A stretch of 64,000 nt of DNA, from NCBI RefSeq assembly GCF_958298935.1, contig NC_084932.1, positions 21,617,501-21,681,500 on the forward strand. Reading direction: 5' to 3'. Every line of letters begins with the position of its first letter. The stretch's first letter is position 1. The notes beneath the pieces are model-generated. The model was given only the letters and a program-made list of their open reading frames with translations. It was not told the DNA's origin and did not search any database. Both the position numbers and the translations under genes were made by a program. Shown here one piece after another: positions 24,201 through 35,766 of this stretch. The DNA comes from Phragmites australis (lineage: Eukaryota; Streptophyta; Magnoliopsida; Poales; Poaceae).

Positions 24201-24621
24201 CTTACTATGGATTTGTAGAGGAGATCTGGAAGCTCAACTATGGAGTGTTAAAGGGTCCTTTTTTCTAGTGCCAAAGGGTCAGACTCCCAAGGGGTGTGAA
24301 GATCGACAAGTACGGTATGACTAAAGTGGACCAAAACCTCGTTGGATACAAAGAAGAACCATTCGTACTTGCAAATGATATTATGCAAGTCTTCTATGTA
24401 AAAGACCCAGATCCGACTAACAAGGAGGAGTGCCATGTGGTTCTTCAAGGAAAAGACGGATTGTCGGAGTGGAGAATGTTGTTGACGAGGAGGACTACAA
24501 TCAATTCGATGCGCTACCTCCTTTCGGAGAGGACATTGACCCAGGTCCCATGGAAGACAGCGACGAACCTCCCTATGTACGCCGTGATCATAATAAAGGG
24601 CGAATCGTTAAGACAAAGTAG
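21219..24621 (+). pseudogene. TNP2-type CACTA transposase, degenerate
   Basis: A short first exon (21219-21266, MAPTNTLRKRMRKHDE) ends at GTAATT. The next exon starts near 21343 with the N-terminal transposase-associated domain: its DRRWMYD signature is in one frame and the CxxCxxC part (to about 21570) in another, so a frameshift lies near 21400. 21802-22623 holds the TNP2 domain (CPLW...HPCPNDCMLY, CxxC, FGLSTDGMNPFGNMS). A stop at 22621 replaces Arg/Lys after VWDAYK. 22839-23429 continues it (VRHVIDVMHIEKNMCDSL, SHDCHVMMTQMLP). DUF4218-like sequence follows to about 24000 and a DUF4216-like domain (YYGFVEEIWKLNYG, EPFVLANDIMQVFYV) to the stop at 24621. At least four disruptions, so not functional. 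Confidence 0.88.
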
Positions 24622-25097
24622 CTGAATTGTATTAATTACTATGTATGAATTTGTTTTAGATGCAATTAATATACCTCACTTTTGTTGTGGAACCTTCAGT
24701 TTCTAGTTTATGGTGGAAGATGTCTTTATTATTGAGCATATTGATTTTTGATTTTTAATAATGAATTAGCAATAGCACAAGCTAGCACTATTGCTATGTA
24801 TTACTATTTTTATTTTTAATGAATTACCTATAGTTATGAGCATATTTATTTTCAATTTTTAATGAATTACCTATAGTTATGAACATATTTATTTTATTTA
24901 TTTATTGTATTAGAAAATTGAACCAGGAAATTTAGGTACATACAAAACATAATTTGGGTATATAGAAAGTTCAAATTTAAATAAATATGTAATAGGATTT
25001 TAGGTCAACATAATGTTAGTAAGTATAGATAGTACAAATTAATATGAAATCACTTGAGTAGTGCAGCATTTTGTTCGGTATTGCTTATGTAGATCGT

Positions 25098-25110
25098 GGG
25101 TTCGAGTCTC
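25098..25110 (+). repeat. B-box-like motif inside the large CACTA element
   Basis: GGGTTCGAGTCTC matches the tRNA B-box consensus. No convincing A-box is seen upstream. Followed by a (CG)n-rich stretch. Listed because such motifs recur in the other CACTA elements here. Confidence 0.35.
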
Positions 25111-25164
25111 TTCACGCGCGCGCGCGAAACTTTGAAAAAATTTTTGCATCCCAAGTCACCAGCA

Positions 25165-25430
25165 AGGAAAGGGGTTTCACTGCCGGTGGACATATTAGGC
25201 GGGTAGTGAAACTACTTTCACTATCGGTGAAGTTATTGGGCCAGCAGTGAAAGTACATTTTCACTGTCGGTCGTCATATTGAGCCGGCAGTGAAGGTACC
25301 CTTTCACTGCCAGTGCTCAAATTGAGCCAACAATGAGAGTACCCTTTCACTGCCGATCATTATATTGAGCCGGCAGTGAAGGTACCCTTTCACTGCCAGT
25401 ACTTAAATTGAGCCAGCAGTGAAAGCCCTC
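25165..25430. repeat. Internal array of six palindromic CACTGCCGG units
   Basis: Six units of about 45 bp, each with TTTCACTGCCGGT and, inverted, GCCGGCAGTGAAA about 15 bases apart. They are the same motif as the element's terminal repeats, normally bound by the TnpA-type protein, but located midway between the two genes. 25440-25760 just downstream is GC-rich and repetitive, like a first exon or leader of the second gene. Confidence 0.7.
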
Positions 25431-26421
25431 CCCTATATTTTATTGCTCGACCCCCGCCCTCTGACACTTAGAAAAATCGAGCCCTACCTGTGCCCTCCGC
25501 GACACTGCCGCCTCCTCGACACCGCCGGTTCCTCCCCGACATCACCGTCCCCGCCGCATCCTTCTCGATGTCGTCATCCCCACCGCATCCTCCCTGACTT
25601 CGCCATCCCTGAAGCCCCACCGTCCCCGTCCCCGGAGCCCCGCCGTCCCTGTCCCGGAGCTGAGGCCACTGTCTCCGTCCCCTACACCACCATCTCCGTT
25701 CCCTACACCGCCATCCCGCTTGTACCGCCATCGTCCGCGCCCACCCGCCTCGCCGACCGATAGAGCAAAGGTAAATCCTCCGCGCTCCTTGGTATTGGGT
25801 GCCTCGCCGACCGTTGTCAGTTTGGAACTTAGTATTAGGTGAACTATGAGCTATGCTGAAACACCATTGTGAATGAAGTAGAACTAGATGATAATTTATC
25901 ATAGTTGCATTGGTAACAGAGGTCCCTTTTCACAGTTTATTTTGGTAGTGGTGTAAAGTTTGTTATGCTAGAGTGCAAAAACCAGCAGGTAGTTTGCTTG
26001 ATGCAGTTTGTTCTTCACTGATGTAGTTTATTTTCATCCATTGTGATTATTTTCATAGCACATGTATGTTAATTGCAACTGATGTTTGATTCATGCATGC
26101 TATTATCGGGCAGTTTGATATGTGGTTATTGAGAACCAATAGGAAGAAATGAAGTATGATTGATGTATCAAATTGTCATCCAATTCAAATGGCATCCAAA
26201 TACAAATGAAACTTGTAATCCAAACTCACAAGGGAGTTCACTACTTGATCATTGCATAGGAGAAAATAATCACATTGCCAAGCATTGCATACTACTCATG
26301 TACGCACTGCACAAGACTGGAGCCATGCATGTAGAAAAAAAAGAAGTACAGAGGGTGGCATGGTGATAGGAAAATATATATAGTGGTGATTTTGATATGG
26401 CTCGAGGATGATTCAACATAG

Positions 26422-26662
26422 CCTGTTTAGAGAGGAAGTATTCTTCTCAAGTCAGTATTTATGTGCCAGTCCTACTAGTTCAGAGAGCAGCTTCTCTCAA
26501 GACGAGTTGGACACCCTATCTGAGATTGACCAACCTAAAAGAAAACTCTTGAGGTCAATCTTAGATAGGGCGTCCAGCTTGTCTTGAGAGAAGCTGCTCT
26601 CTGAACTAGTAGGACTAGCACATAAATGCTGACTTGAGAAGAATGCTTTATCTCTGAACAGG
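26422..26662. repeat. Near-perfect inverted repeat (foldback), 110-bp arms
   Basis: The arms 26422-26531 and 26553-26662 are equal in length and complementary with roughly one mismatch per ten bases and no indel that I can see; a 21-base loop separates them. The arm ends read CCTGTTTAGAG and CTCTGAACAGG. It lies in the intron or leader upstream of the second CACTA gene. It could be a foldback MITE (flanking TAG/TAA are not a clean duplication) or a locally formed hairpin. A transcript across it would fold into a long stem. Confidence 0.8.
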
Positions 26663-27339
26663 TAATCAATACTGAAGTCCTAATAAGGCCATTTGCTAGA
26701 GCCACTGTGCTGTAATGTAACATGAACACTATTTTTTCTTCGTAGTAACATTTTTTGGTGTTAGTGTGGTTTGTAGTATATTATTTTTGCATATTCTCTG
26801 AAATTTAGGACTGCTATGACATGGTATGTTGTTCATCGTGATCGGCAAAGTGGAGTGTTCTCCAGTTGGGAGGAATACCATGCACAAGTTAATGGATTCA
26901 AATGAGCATGTTACAAAGGATACAAGTCCAAACATGAAGCTATTACGGCATACAATAGTCAAGTCATCCAAGTCGAGTTAAAATTGGCTAACTTTGAAAA
27001 TAAGAAATGTGCTTTCACATGTAAAGATGTCATAATCCTAGTTTTGGTTATAATCATCATTATTTTGCTATGTAAGATGATGTGACTTGTAAGATTAATG
27101 TGTCAATTGTCAGTACCTTTATGCCTATTTTGCTTTGTAAGATGCAACTTTTTTTTTTGATAAATGTGGTCGTAACTTATCGATTCCTTCATGGTTATCT
27201 CACTCTTTGACAACCTCTCTCCCTCCCTCGTCAGATTTATCTCTATCTTCCTCCTTCCTCTGCTCTTTATATGTAGAATACTCAACCGCTCGTTGCCATC
27301 ATATGCAGAACTCCCAGGAAGTGATGGCATCACCAACTG

Positions 27340-30300
27340 CCAATCCAAGCTAGGTGTTAGAAGGAGATGTAGTGCTGCCGTCAAACATTGAAGAAGGTAG
27401 CCCGAGCCACACTACCTCAACCTGGACCAAACAGACGTCTGTGGAGGCGATGAGGTAATTCATAAGTAGATGAATGTATATGTTGTACATATTATTGTAT
27501 AGGTTTCCAATAGTTTTTTCGTTTATGTGTAGATGCTTGATGCTCCGAAGGGTCACGACAATGAGCAATTACAGGAGAGGTATCGTGTCCGAGGTCCCTC
27601 GAAGATGCCTATGGGACAATTTGTGATCACGGAGGTCTCACCAGCAGGGGAGCCAACTGCACCAGAGAGAGTTCTAGGGCCATACAAGTCAGTCTATGGG
27701 ATTGTTGTTAAGGATCACATGCCCATCAGCTATAGATTGTGGACTGGTGAACGAGGTGATCCACACGTGGTTCCTGATTCGATCAAGAATGACATCTTGT
27801 GGCCCAATATATTAGAGAAGTTCAACTCCCCTGAAAAGATAGATATGGAAGTAGTTAAGCGTAAGATGCTAATGATCATGGGCCTTTCATTTAAGAACTG
27901 GAAGGGGACACTGAACAGAACGTATGTGCAGAAAGGTACAACACTAGATTTCCGCAAATGGCCACAACTAGAAGATCATTGGCAAGCCTTTGCGGAGTAC
28001 AAGTTGTCAGAAGAAGCACAGAGGTTGAGTGAGGTGAACAAAGTAAACTGAAAGAAGAACCTGTACCCCCACAGAGTCGGTAGTCGTGGGTACATGAGGA
28101 AAGAAAGGCAGTGGCAACAACAACTAGATGAACTACGGGAGAGAGGTGTTACGCCTGAGATGGAGGGCTAGAGTGAATGATCGACAAACTTCCTTCTTGG
28201 GAGGGATGCTTCTTACTCGTCTGATGGAAGCTTATCCTTTACAACCTTCAAAGACCTGAAAGTGACGCAAGATATCACAAAAAAGCTTACGACAGCCCAC
28301 GAGCAGTCTTCACAAGGCTCTTTCAAGCCAGACAGGGATAGGGATGAGCTCACCTTGGCCTTGGGAAACAAGGAGCACGGTGGTCGCACACGAGACGTTG
28401 GGGTGATTGGTTGGAAATTTGGATTCCCAGGTGACGTCGACAGTTACAAGAGTCAAAAGAGATCCCAAGTAGCGCGAGATGCAAAATGAGCAACATAACA
28501 AGCTAGGATGATAGAAATGCTTGAGCAAGTGCTAAAAAAGGAGAGGGAACATACAGAAGAAAAAATAGCACAAGCAGTGTCCCAAGCCCTCATGCGTCAA
28601 TAGGGTGCCATTGTGAGCGAACAGGAACGGCCGAATACATCTTGATGGATCGCGCTCCAGCCCTGGTGGTCGTTAGAGTAGTTGTGCGTCTACGGGAGAT
28701 CTAGGAGTTGACTCCATCACTTATCCTATCGACCTCATCACAGCACAGACACCGTGTGAACTACACATTGGTGCTAGGAACATTACCATCAAGGTGGCTT
28801 CCAGTGTGGCTTATCCCCGTGGCTCCCATGAGCAATTGTACGGACGTCCGATACCGAAAGTCTACGCTGTCGTTGAAGTAGATGAGGCAGTTGACCAGTA
28901 CCACCATTTTGAGGTGGACTACCCCGCAGAGGAGGGGGCGAACACTATAAGACAGAACAAGCACACATTCATCCCATGGGAGAAGTCCTATATAGTGTTT
29001 CCACCAGGGACAACTCCCGAGAACCTCTACTGTCCAGTACACTTCGGGCCGTCGTCACCTCTTAGATCTCCCTCTCCTCACCCATCTGCTAGAAGAAGTC
29101 CACCTCCTCAGCCATCACCTCAAAGAAGTCCACCGCTCAAGAAGCTAGCACCATCAAGAACCCAGCCATCAGCTCAGAAAACACGATTAGGTTCCGCATC
29201 ATCCAAGCAGACGACATCATCTAAAAAGTCAGTGGCATCTAAGAAGTTGGTGGAACCCAAGGATATCTATTCAATTACTACTGAGGAAACCAAAAAGATT
29301 GGGGATGCCAATGTCACATCTCATTTCCATCCTCCACCACCTCCACTGAAGCCTGTTATGCCTAAAGATGCCATGAATTTTTTCATGAAAATGGCTAAAG
29401 TTAAACAGACGGTGGAAGCTTCAAAAACGCCACCGACTGACTATGAATGCATCAGTAAGAAGTAGGCCAAGAGCAAGTCAGGCCCAATCATTAAGGATGC
29501 TCCAAGCATTGCGGACTTCCTAGCTGAATCAAGAATAACAGTAGAGAAACTAGCACGATTTACTGTGGGAGTGGATATCCAAAAGATGGATGTTACATGG
29601 CCATTTGAGTTGACCAAACCTTTGGTCAAACCAGATATAGAAAGAAACCTTACAACTCAAATGTGCCAATTACATCAATGGTACTTGGAGCATTCCAGAC
29701 AGGGTTTTCAGGTGTTCCCCCTAAGATATACAGATGATTATTTCCTCAATGGGGATGGCTCCTTCTGGGTGTATTTCAAGGACTTGTATGAATTGTATAT
29801 GGCAGATGCCCTCGACGTGGCTATAGTCAGAGTGTGGACTCTGTAACTGACTTATGCATATAATTCACATTATATGATCTTGTACCTTGAAATTGCATAG
29901 CTAACTTCTCTCTTTCATAGAATGGAGATCAAAGCATGCAAACAAGGCTTAGATAAGAAAGTAGGATTCATTGATCCTGGGCTTGTGAATCAGAAACTTA
30001 TAAGAGAGAATCCAGACTACACCAAGGACTACTTATTGAAGTGTCTCCTTCTCCACCAATACAAGAAATTCATACTCTTACCCTACAATTATGAGTACGT
30101 GTTTGCATGTCAAGGCATCCTCATTTTATGGGCAACTTGATTCTAGTACTAATTTGCTATGGTGACATATTCTGCAGTTTTAATTGGATCCTCCTTGTCA
30201 TCCACCTAGACTTGAGCAAGATCATTGTCTTAGACTCACAAAAGAGAGATCAGACGATATACCAACACCTCATCGACATGCTAAACAGGTTAACTCAATC

Positions 30301-30937
30301 ATTTAATCTTCTCAATGATTGCATCTAAGTTTCATTGGTATTCATATTCACGTACAGGGTGTACACAAGATACGAAAAAAGAGTATCATCTACTTTCCAT
30401 TCAGGAAGTAATATGATGTAAAAACCGACTTTCTAGTACGCAGGGAATATTCATATCTTGCATTTCCTACTGAATAAAAAGGTTCAATTCATTCCATTGA
30501 CAAATCCTTCCCTCTTGAAGTGTATGAGACAGGCAGCCGGCAACAATCTCTGCACGTTTTATGTTGTTACTAACATGTACGCATTCAGCCCAGATGGAGA
30601 CGCTGTTAGGTTCAATGATCTTGAGGTATGAAATAACATATCGATACCTTCTTTTCAATTTCTATAAGTGTTCAAGGACTAATTCTTTCGATTCTTCAAA
30701 TGCAACGCTCGAAACTACGCACAAATGCGTTACAACCTGCAAAATACATGCCCTTCAAGAACAGATCACCGGGTTCTTCTTACAATATATTATCAACCCA
30801 AACGGCGAGTTTTATGAACCGATCATGCCGTCCACGCGTCAGAGATCTTCAGATGACATCATTCCTTCTAGTAGAGAGTATGCGACAAGGAGGAAGGCTA
30901 CCAAGGGGCTTGACAACGTATTATATTTTGCCAAATA
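27340..30937 (+). pseudogene. Second CACTA gene: Transposase_24-like region plus Ulp1 (C48) protease-like domain, degenerate
   Basis: 27533-28051 carries the Transposase_24/PTTA-type region (LQERYRVRGPSKMP, FVITEVSPAGEP, GLSFKNWKGTLNRTYV); past a stop at 28049 it goes on with YPHRVGSRGYM and FKPDRDRDELTLALG to about 28610. 28640-29465 encodes a linker domain with a Pro/Ser/Lys-rich tail. 29480-29846 and 29922-30095 continue (DKKVGFIDPGLVNQK). A Ulp1-like C48 cysteine-protease domain follows: FNWILLVIHLDLSKIIVLDS (about 30178-30237) and AAGNNLCTFYV (about 30535-30567). The catalytic His normally in the HW motif is Asn; the Asp and Cys are kept. 30740-30937 is the C-terminal NPNGEFYEPI part. 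Several stops and frame changes. Ulp1-like domains are known passengers in grass CACTA and Mutator elements. Confidence 0.75.
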
Positions 30938-31015
30938 GCACGATATTAATGTATATCATTAATTACTATTTATTAATGAATGATATAAATTTCTATGTAT
31001 GATACGAAGTTGGTA

Positions 31016-31266
31016 TCAACGGGATGACCTTCCAACGATGTTGCGAAGGAGGAGCAAGAAGTAGCGGCCAGGGAACGTGCCCAGGAGGAGTATGAGAGGC
31101 TGGCCTGTCAGCTGTGCGCTACGAAGGAGCAAGAAGCTACGTACTGTAAGCATGCCCAGGAAGAGGAGGACGAGAGGTGGCCCATTAGTGTGGTGAGGAG
31201 GAGGCCGAAGGCTCAAACCATAGAGGCGTTTAGGCCTCAGACTTCGATGTCTTTGACACGCCGGTG
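31016..31266 (+). pseudogene. Glu/Arg-rich coiled-coil fragment after the Ulp1-like gene
   Basis: The plus-strand frame continues after the last recognisable exon with a charged helical stretch (VAARERAQEEYERLACQL, HAQEEEDERW) and ends at the TGA around 31265. It may be a further exon of the same CACTA gene. No family recognised. Confidence 0.35.
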
Positions 31267-31980
31267 AGCCTGGAACTTAGGTGACATTGCGGTCGATCAG
31301 GTGTGGCTGGGTCCAACGCTCCACCACCGTCGCCCCCCTATCCTCGGATGTACACACGCCAACAGTCGACAGTGCAGAGATGCGGTCCTCATCGCGGGAG
31401 AGGAAGTAGAGGGATACTAGACTGGTTAATCTCGACTGACTTTTCAGGGGGTGACCTGTGAGAACTATTATGTACATATGTGTGTTTGTTGATGCCTATG
31501 ACTTGAAATATGTGTTCATTACTATGTATCATTGTATGCATGTATTGGGAGAGAGACGGAGAGATCCAGGAGTGAGAGGGAGTATAGAGAGGATAGAGAG
31601 AGAGGGAGGGGAGGGAGGAGAGGCAAAACACTGCCGGCTGAATCCTTCAGCTGTCAGTGATTTCAGGTTTATTAATGTCGGCTGAAGGATTTAGCCGGTA
31701 GTGATGTCTTGGTTATCACTGCTGGCTGAATCTTTGAGCCGGCAGTGATAAGACCCTTCACTGCTAGTCTACTAAGCTGGCAGTGATAGTCCACGACTAT
31801 CACTGCCCATTGCCCACTGCCAGCTCCAAAACCGGTAGTAAAGGTGGTTTTAGAGCCAGTAGTTAAAGAGGTTTCTACAGTAGTGTGTTTGTTGTCGACA
31901 GTTCATGCATGACCTGCATGTCATGAATTAGTGCCCCAGATCGATGTATTCGGTCTATGAACAGGCTCAACGTGCACGTA

Positions 31981-33332
31981 CACTACTACAAAAATTATTT
32001 CTAGAGGCGGGTGGTAACTCATTTTTACAGGCGTTTAGCGCATCCGCCTGTGATCAAATGCCTGTAAAAATGAACGATTTCCACAAGCGTAAAAGAGACC
32101 GCCTGTGGAAATCTATTACCACTTGCAGTTCACTTAAGAAACCGCATGTGAAAATAGGTTTTCACAGGCGGTTCCTTAATCGGATCGCCTGTGGAAAATT
32201 TATTTCTACAGGCGGTTCCTTAAGTGAACCTTATGTGATAATCGGTGCCCGAACCGATATTTTTTAACCGAAAAAAAAAGTTTTTTTTGGACGAACCAGG
32301 TCACGCATTTTTTCGCGCAAAATACGCGCGCTACGCGGTTTTTGGCACTCAAACTCGAAACCTCTCAGCTCGCGCGAACCTTCCTCACCATCCCACAACA
32401 GAACTACTGCTGATCTTATTAGTATATGTAATTCTTTTGATATCTTATATCTGAAATCAAATTATTATTTGGGCATCTAAATGACTTCAAATGAAAAACT
32501 TGTCAACTACAAAATTGTAGATCTCGTCGAGGGCTATAATTTTCATATAATGTTTGTCCTCGTCCGACTTCGTATGAAAAAGTTATGAATTCTTTAAATA
32601 AATTATCACCTATTTTCACAAGCGGTTCACCTAATGAACCGCCTGTAGAAATGAACATCAATTATTACAGACGGTTCACATAAGGAACCGCCTGTAGAAA
32701 TGAACATCAATTATTACAGACGGTTCACATAAGGAACCGCCTGTAGAAATAGGTGACAGTTTATCTTAAAAAATTCATAACTTTTCATATAAAGTCGGAT
32801 GAGAACAAACTCTATATGAAAATTGTAGCTCTCGTTGAGATCTACAACTTTGTAGTTGAAATTTTTTTCATATGAAGTTATTTAGATGTCCAAATAATCG
32901 TTTAAAACTTAAAATGTTTATTTGGACTTCTAAATGATTTCAAATAAAAAAAATGTCAACTACAAGGTTGTAGATGTTATCGAGAGCTACAATTTTCATA
33001 TAGAATTTTTATTCATCCGACTTGATATGAAAAGTTATGAATTTTTTAATAGATAGTCATTTTTATAGGCGGTTCACATAAAGAACCGCTTGTGGAACAA
33101 TCACATAAAGAACCGCTTGTGGAAATGTTCCACAAGCGGTTCTTTATGTGAACCGCCTGTGATAATGAAGTTCCTTATCACAGACGGTTCATATAAGGAA
33201 TTATCTGTGCAAATTTATTTTTATAGACGGTCCGTAACCGTAGGAGGACATCGTTAACTGTCCAAACGATTTTTCAAATAAATCGCCTCTAAAAAATTAG
33301 CTTAGGTATTAAAAAATAATTTAGTAGTAGTG
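31981..33332. mobile_element. Small non-autonomous CACTA element (CAGGCGGTT type), complete
   Basis: Starts CACTACTACAAAAATTATTT at 31981 and ends AATAATTTAGTAGTAGTG at 33332, with the 3-bp duplication GTA on both sides (31978-31980, 33333-33335). 1352 bp, no transposase. Subterminal repeats are GGCGGTTCxxATAAGGAACCGCCTGT variants. It shares family with 12288-13763 and 50660-51490. Contains a tRNA-like block (32345-32400), three copies of the CAACTACAAxxTTGTAGATC module in alternating orientation, a duplicated 49-bp unit around 32637-32735, and a perfect palindrome at 33101-33151. Confidence 0.92.
33101..33151. repeat. Perfect palindrome, 24-bp arms with 3-base loop
   Basis: The arms (33101-33124 and 33128-33151) are exactly complementary, built from TCACATAAAGAACCGCTTGT and its inverse. 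It is two subterminal repeats of the CACTA element head to head. Confidence 0.9.
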
Positions 33333-34559
33333 GTATTCCTGTCTCCATACTATGTTTGGTCGAACCCCGTGATATAGCTAGCCTAATTAGCAGGTACGTA
33401 CGGATCTCTGGTCTGGAGGCAGTGCATGCAGCTGTTGTGATGTGATTAGCAGGCGCCTATTGACAACATCAATCGCATCAATTAATAGATATTTTTGTCC
33501 AACGACCATGCGTCAATACGATTTACAAGAACTAGCTAGAAGTCCTAGAAGTTTTCTACAAACATTTGAACACTACAGAAAATGAAATATATATTTAGCC
33601 CTTGTATATGTTGCAATGAGATGGAAAAATAACAAGCCCTTTAACACTGTAGGTGACGGTAACTATTTGTCGCACACTGGCAGGTGGTTTTTGAGGATTA
33701 ATTCTCCGAATTAAAATATATACTCTGGATATTGAGAATAGAATGACAAAGTTTCTAGTCATTCAGTGGTTTGCAATTAGTCAAAAAAGCATCTTACATA
33801 CTAGACATCGAGTGAACCCAAAAAAACATGTACGGCAGGGGACTTGGGATGGTCGAACATGCCCTTCCATGCATTTCTCTCCAACTTGCGTTGCCATCAT
33901 GCCCTCCATTTTGTAAGTGTTTAATCATTTCTATCCAACTTGCGTTGTCATCAAGCCCTCTATGCAGAAAAGGCTGGCGGAATTATTCCAACTCAATTCA
34001 ACTACCTACGTACTATCAGGAAGATCCTGAGGACTAGGACACGGCCGTGCGAATATTCGTGCGAGATAGCAGCAGCAGCGGTGTACCTAGCTCTCTAGGC
34101 TGACCAGCAGCCGTCTGCTCAAAGCGCGCGCAGTGGTCACTCGCGATGGCCGTGCGGAGAGAGGAAAAAGGCGCCACCTTTCTCCCTTTGATCGCCAACC
34201 CTTTTTGGGTGCCAGTTTACAGTTGAGCATTTATATATCTGCCTTTGTGTGGCTCTTCGTGTGGGCATATTGCATTTTTCTTATACTGTTTCTACAGCCC
34301 TGCCGAAAAAAAATTCCAAGAAAGAATAATTACCTCGATAATATTACTGCTCGTCAAGCCACTTACGGTCTCTATGACAAATTGGAGTTTTCATAAAGTA
34401 ACTCTCAAAGTCGTCCGTAAAATCACCAGGTGATACGATCGAAGGAGTGGTGGTCTACGAAAACTATAACCAGCTCAGAGACCGTTAGGAATAGACATTC
34501 CAAAAGAAGTCGTGGTGTAACTCGTGGCTCAGCTCAAAAACGAAAATTCATGGATGGAT
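33333..34559. other. Intergenic segment, no gene recognised
   Basis: Mixed-composition sequence between the small CACTA element and the gypsy remnant. Short open frames at 33828-34037 and 34133-34433 have no recognisable similarity. The last part may already belong to the decayed gypsy pol. Confidence 0.4.
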
Positions 34560-35766
34560 CCAATCCGCAAGTATATTTAAGATCGAGTTATGCCTCAGGA
34601 TGATGCACTATCCGAGCAAAGATCCTGTCGATCCAGGATGTATAACATGGTGGACAGTGTTCTCTATCGACGAGGCACCCACAGAGTACTCATAAAGTGC
34701 ATAACTTAGAAGAAGGGTATAGAACTACTAGAAGAAATCCATGGAGGGGGTGTGTGGTGCTCATGCTTCCTTTCGAATCCTGGTCGGAATGGCCTTCAGA
34801 TAAGGTTTCTATTGGCCTACAACTCTTCATGATGCAAGCGAGTTGGTAAAGATATATACCATCTGTCAGTTCCACAATAGACGCATACCCCAACCCACCC
34901 AAGCCCTACAGATAATCCCCTTGTCATCGTCATTCGTGACTTGGGGCCTAGATATTCTGGGCCCTTTCCGGTAGTGTCTGGTGGCTTCAAGTTCATATTC
35001 ATCACAATCGATACATTCACCTAATGGATTGAAGCTGAGCAGTCATTAAAATTACCCCAGCAGCAGCTAAAAAGTGCATCATGAAAATCATCGTGGCAAG
35101 AGTTAGCATCCCAAGTAGGATCATAATCGACAAGAATGGCATTCATCGATTACTGTGAAGGACTAGGCACTATGGTCTTTGTGTTAGTGACCAATCCACA
35201 AAGTAACGAACAGGTCGGGTGAGCCAACGGTTTGGTGCTTCAAGGAATCAAGACCCTCATCTTCAACCGTTTATCCACCCATGCTAAAGCTTGGACCTTC
35301 GAATTGCCTAATGTGCTCTAGGCACTCCGAACGACATCCAATAGGGTAACAAATGAAACACCTTTCTTCCTAGTCTACGGGGCCAAAGCGATGCTATCCT
35401 GTGAAATAAAGATAAAATCCCCCCGAGTCGAACTATACGCCGATGAGGACGAAATCTCGAGAAGACATGATGACCTCAATGTTCTCAAGAAAAAAGGACT
35501 CAAGTTTTGATACGATCAGCACGATACCAACAAGCTCTCCGGTGCTACCACGACCAGAACGTTCGACAGAGATCCTTCCAACCCGAAGACTTGGTTCTAC
35601 GACTCATACAAACCCAAAAAAATAGCAACAAGCTATCTCCAAAGTGGGAGGATCCTTAAAGGGTGGTCAAGTCTAATCGTACAGGGTCGTATGGTTAGCA
35701 AGGGAAGGTGGTCAAGTCCTTAAAAATACTTGGAATATCGACCAGCTTCGTAAGTTGTATGGGTAA
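34560..35766 (+). pseudogene. Gypsy pol remnant: integrase and C-terminal end
   Basis: Frame-shifted translation shows the pre-integrase segment (SVLYRRGTHRVLIKCIT, IELLEEIHGGG), then the integrase core (WGLDILGPFPVVSGGFKFIF, IDTFT*WIEAE), with the second catalytic region decayed from ITDNGTQF to IIDKNGI. The later conserved block is TPFFLVYGAKAMLSCEIK. The C-terminal end, LKNTWNIDQLRKLYG, stops at 35764-35766 as in RIRE2/Tat-type Pol. Many stops and indels. Protease, reverse transcriptase and RNase H are absent upstream. Confidence 0.85.

Larger units (their letters stand above)
20217..31885 (+). mobile_element. 11.7-kb CACTA element with TNP2 and Transposase_24/Ulp1-type genes
   Basis: The left end reads (C to T)ACTACTACATAAACC and the right end, minus strand, CACTACTGTAGAAACC. 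The 3-bp target duplication TGT flanks both ends (20214-20216, 31886-31888). Subterminal repeats pairing CACTGCCGG with CCGGCAGTG occupy 20250-20490 and 31620-31870, and a further block of the same motif lies internally at 25165-25430. Two transposon genes read on the plus strand: TNP2-type (21219-24621) and a Transposase_24 plus Ulp1-type gene (27340-30937). Both are broken, so this copy is derived from an autonomous element but is now dead. Confidence 0.92.
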
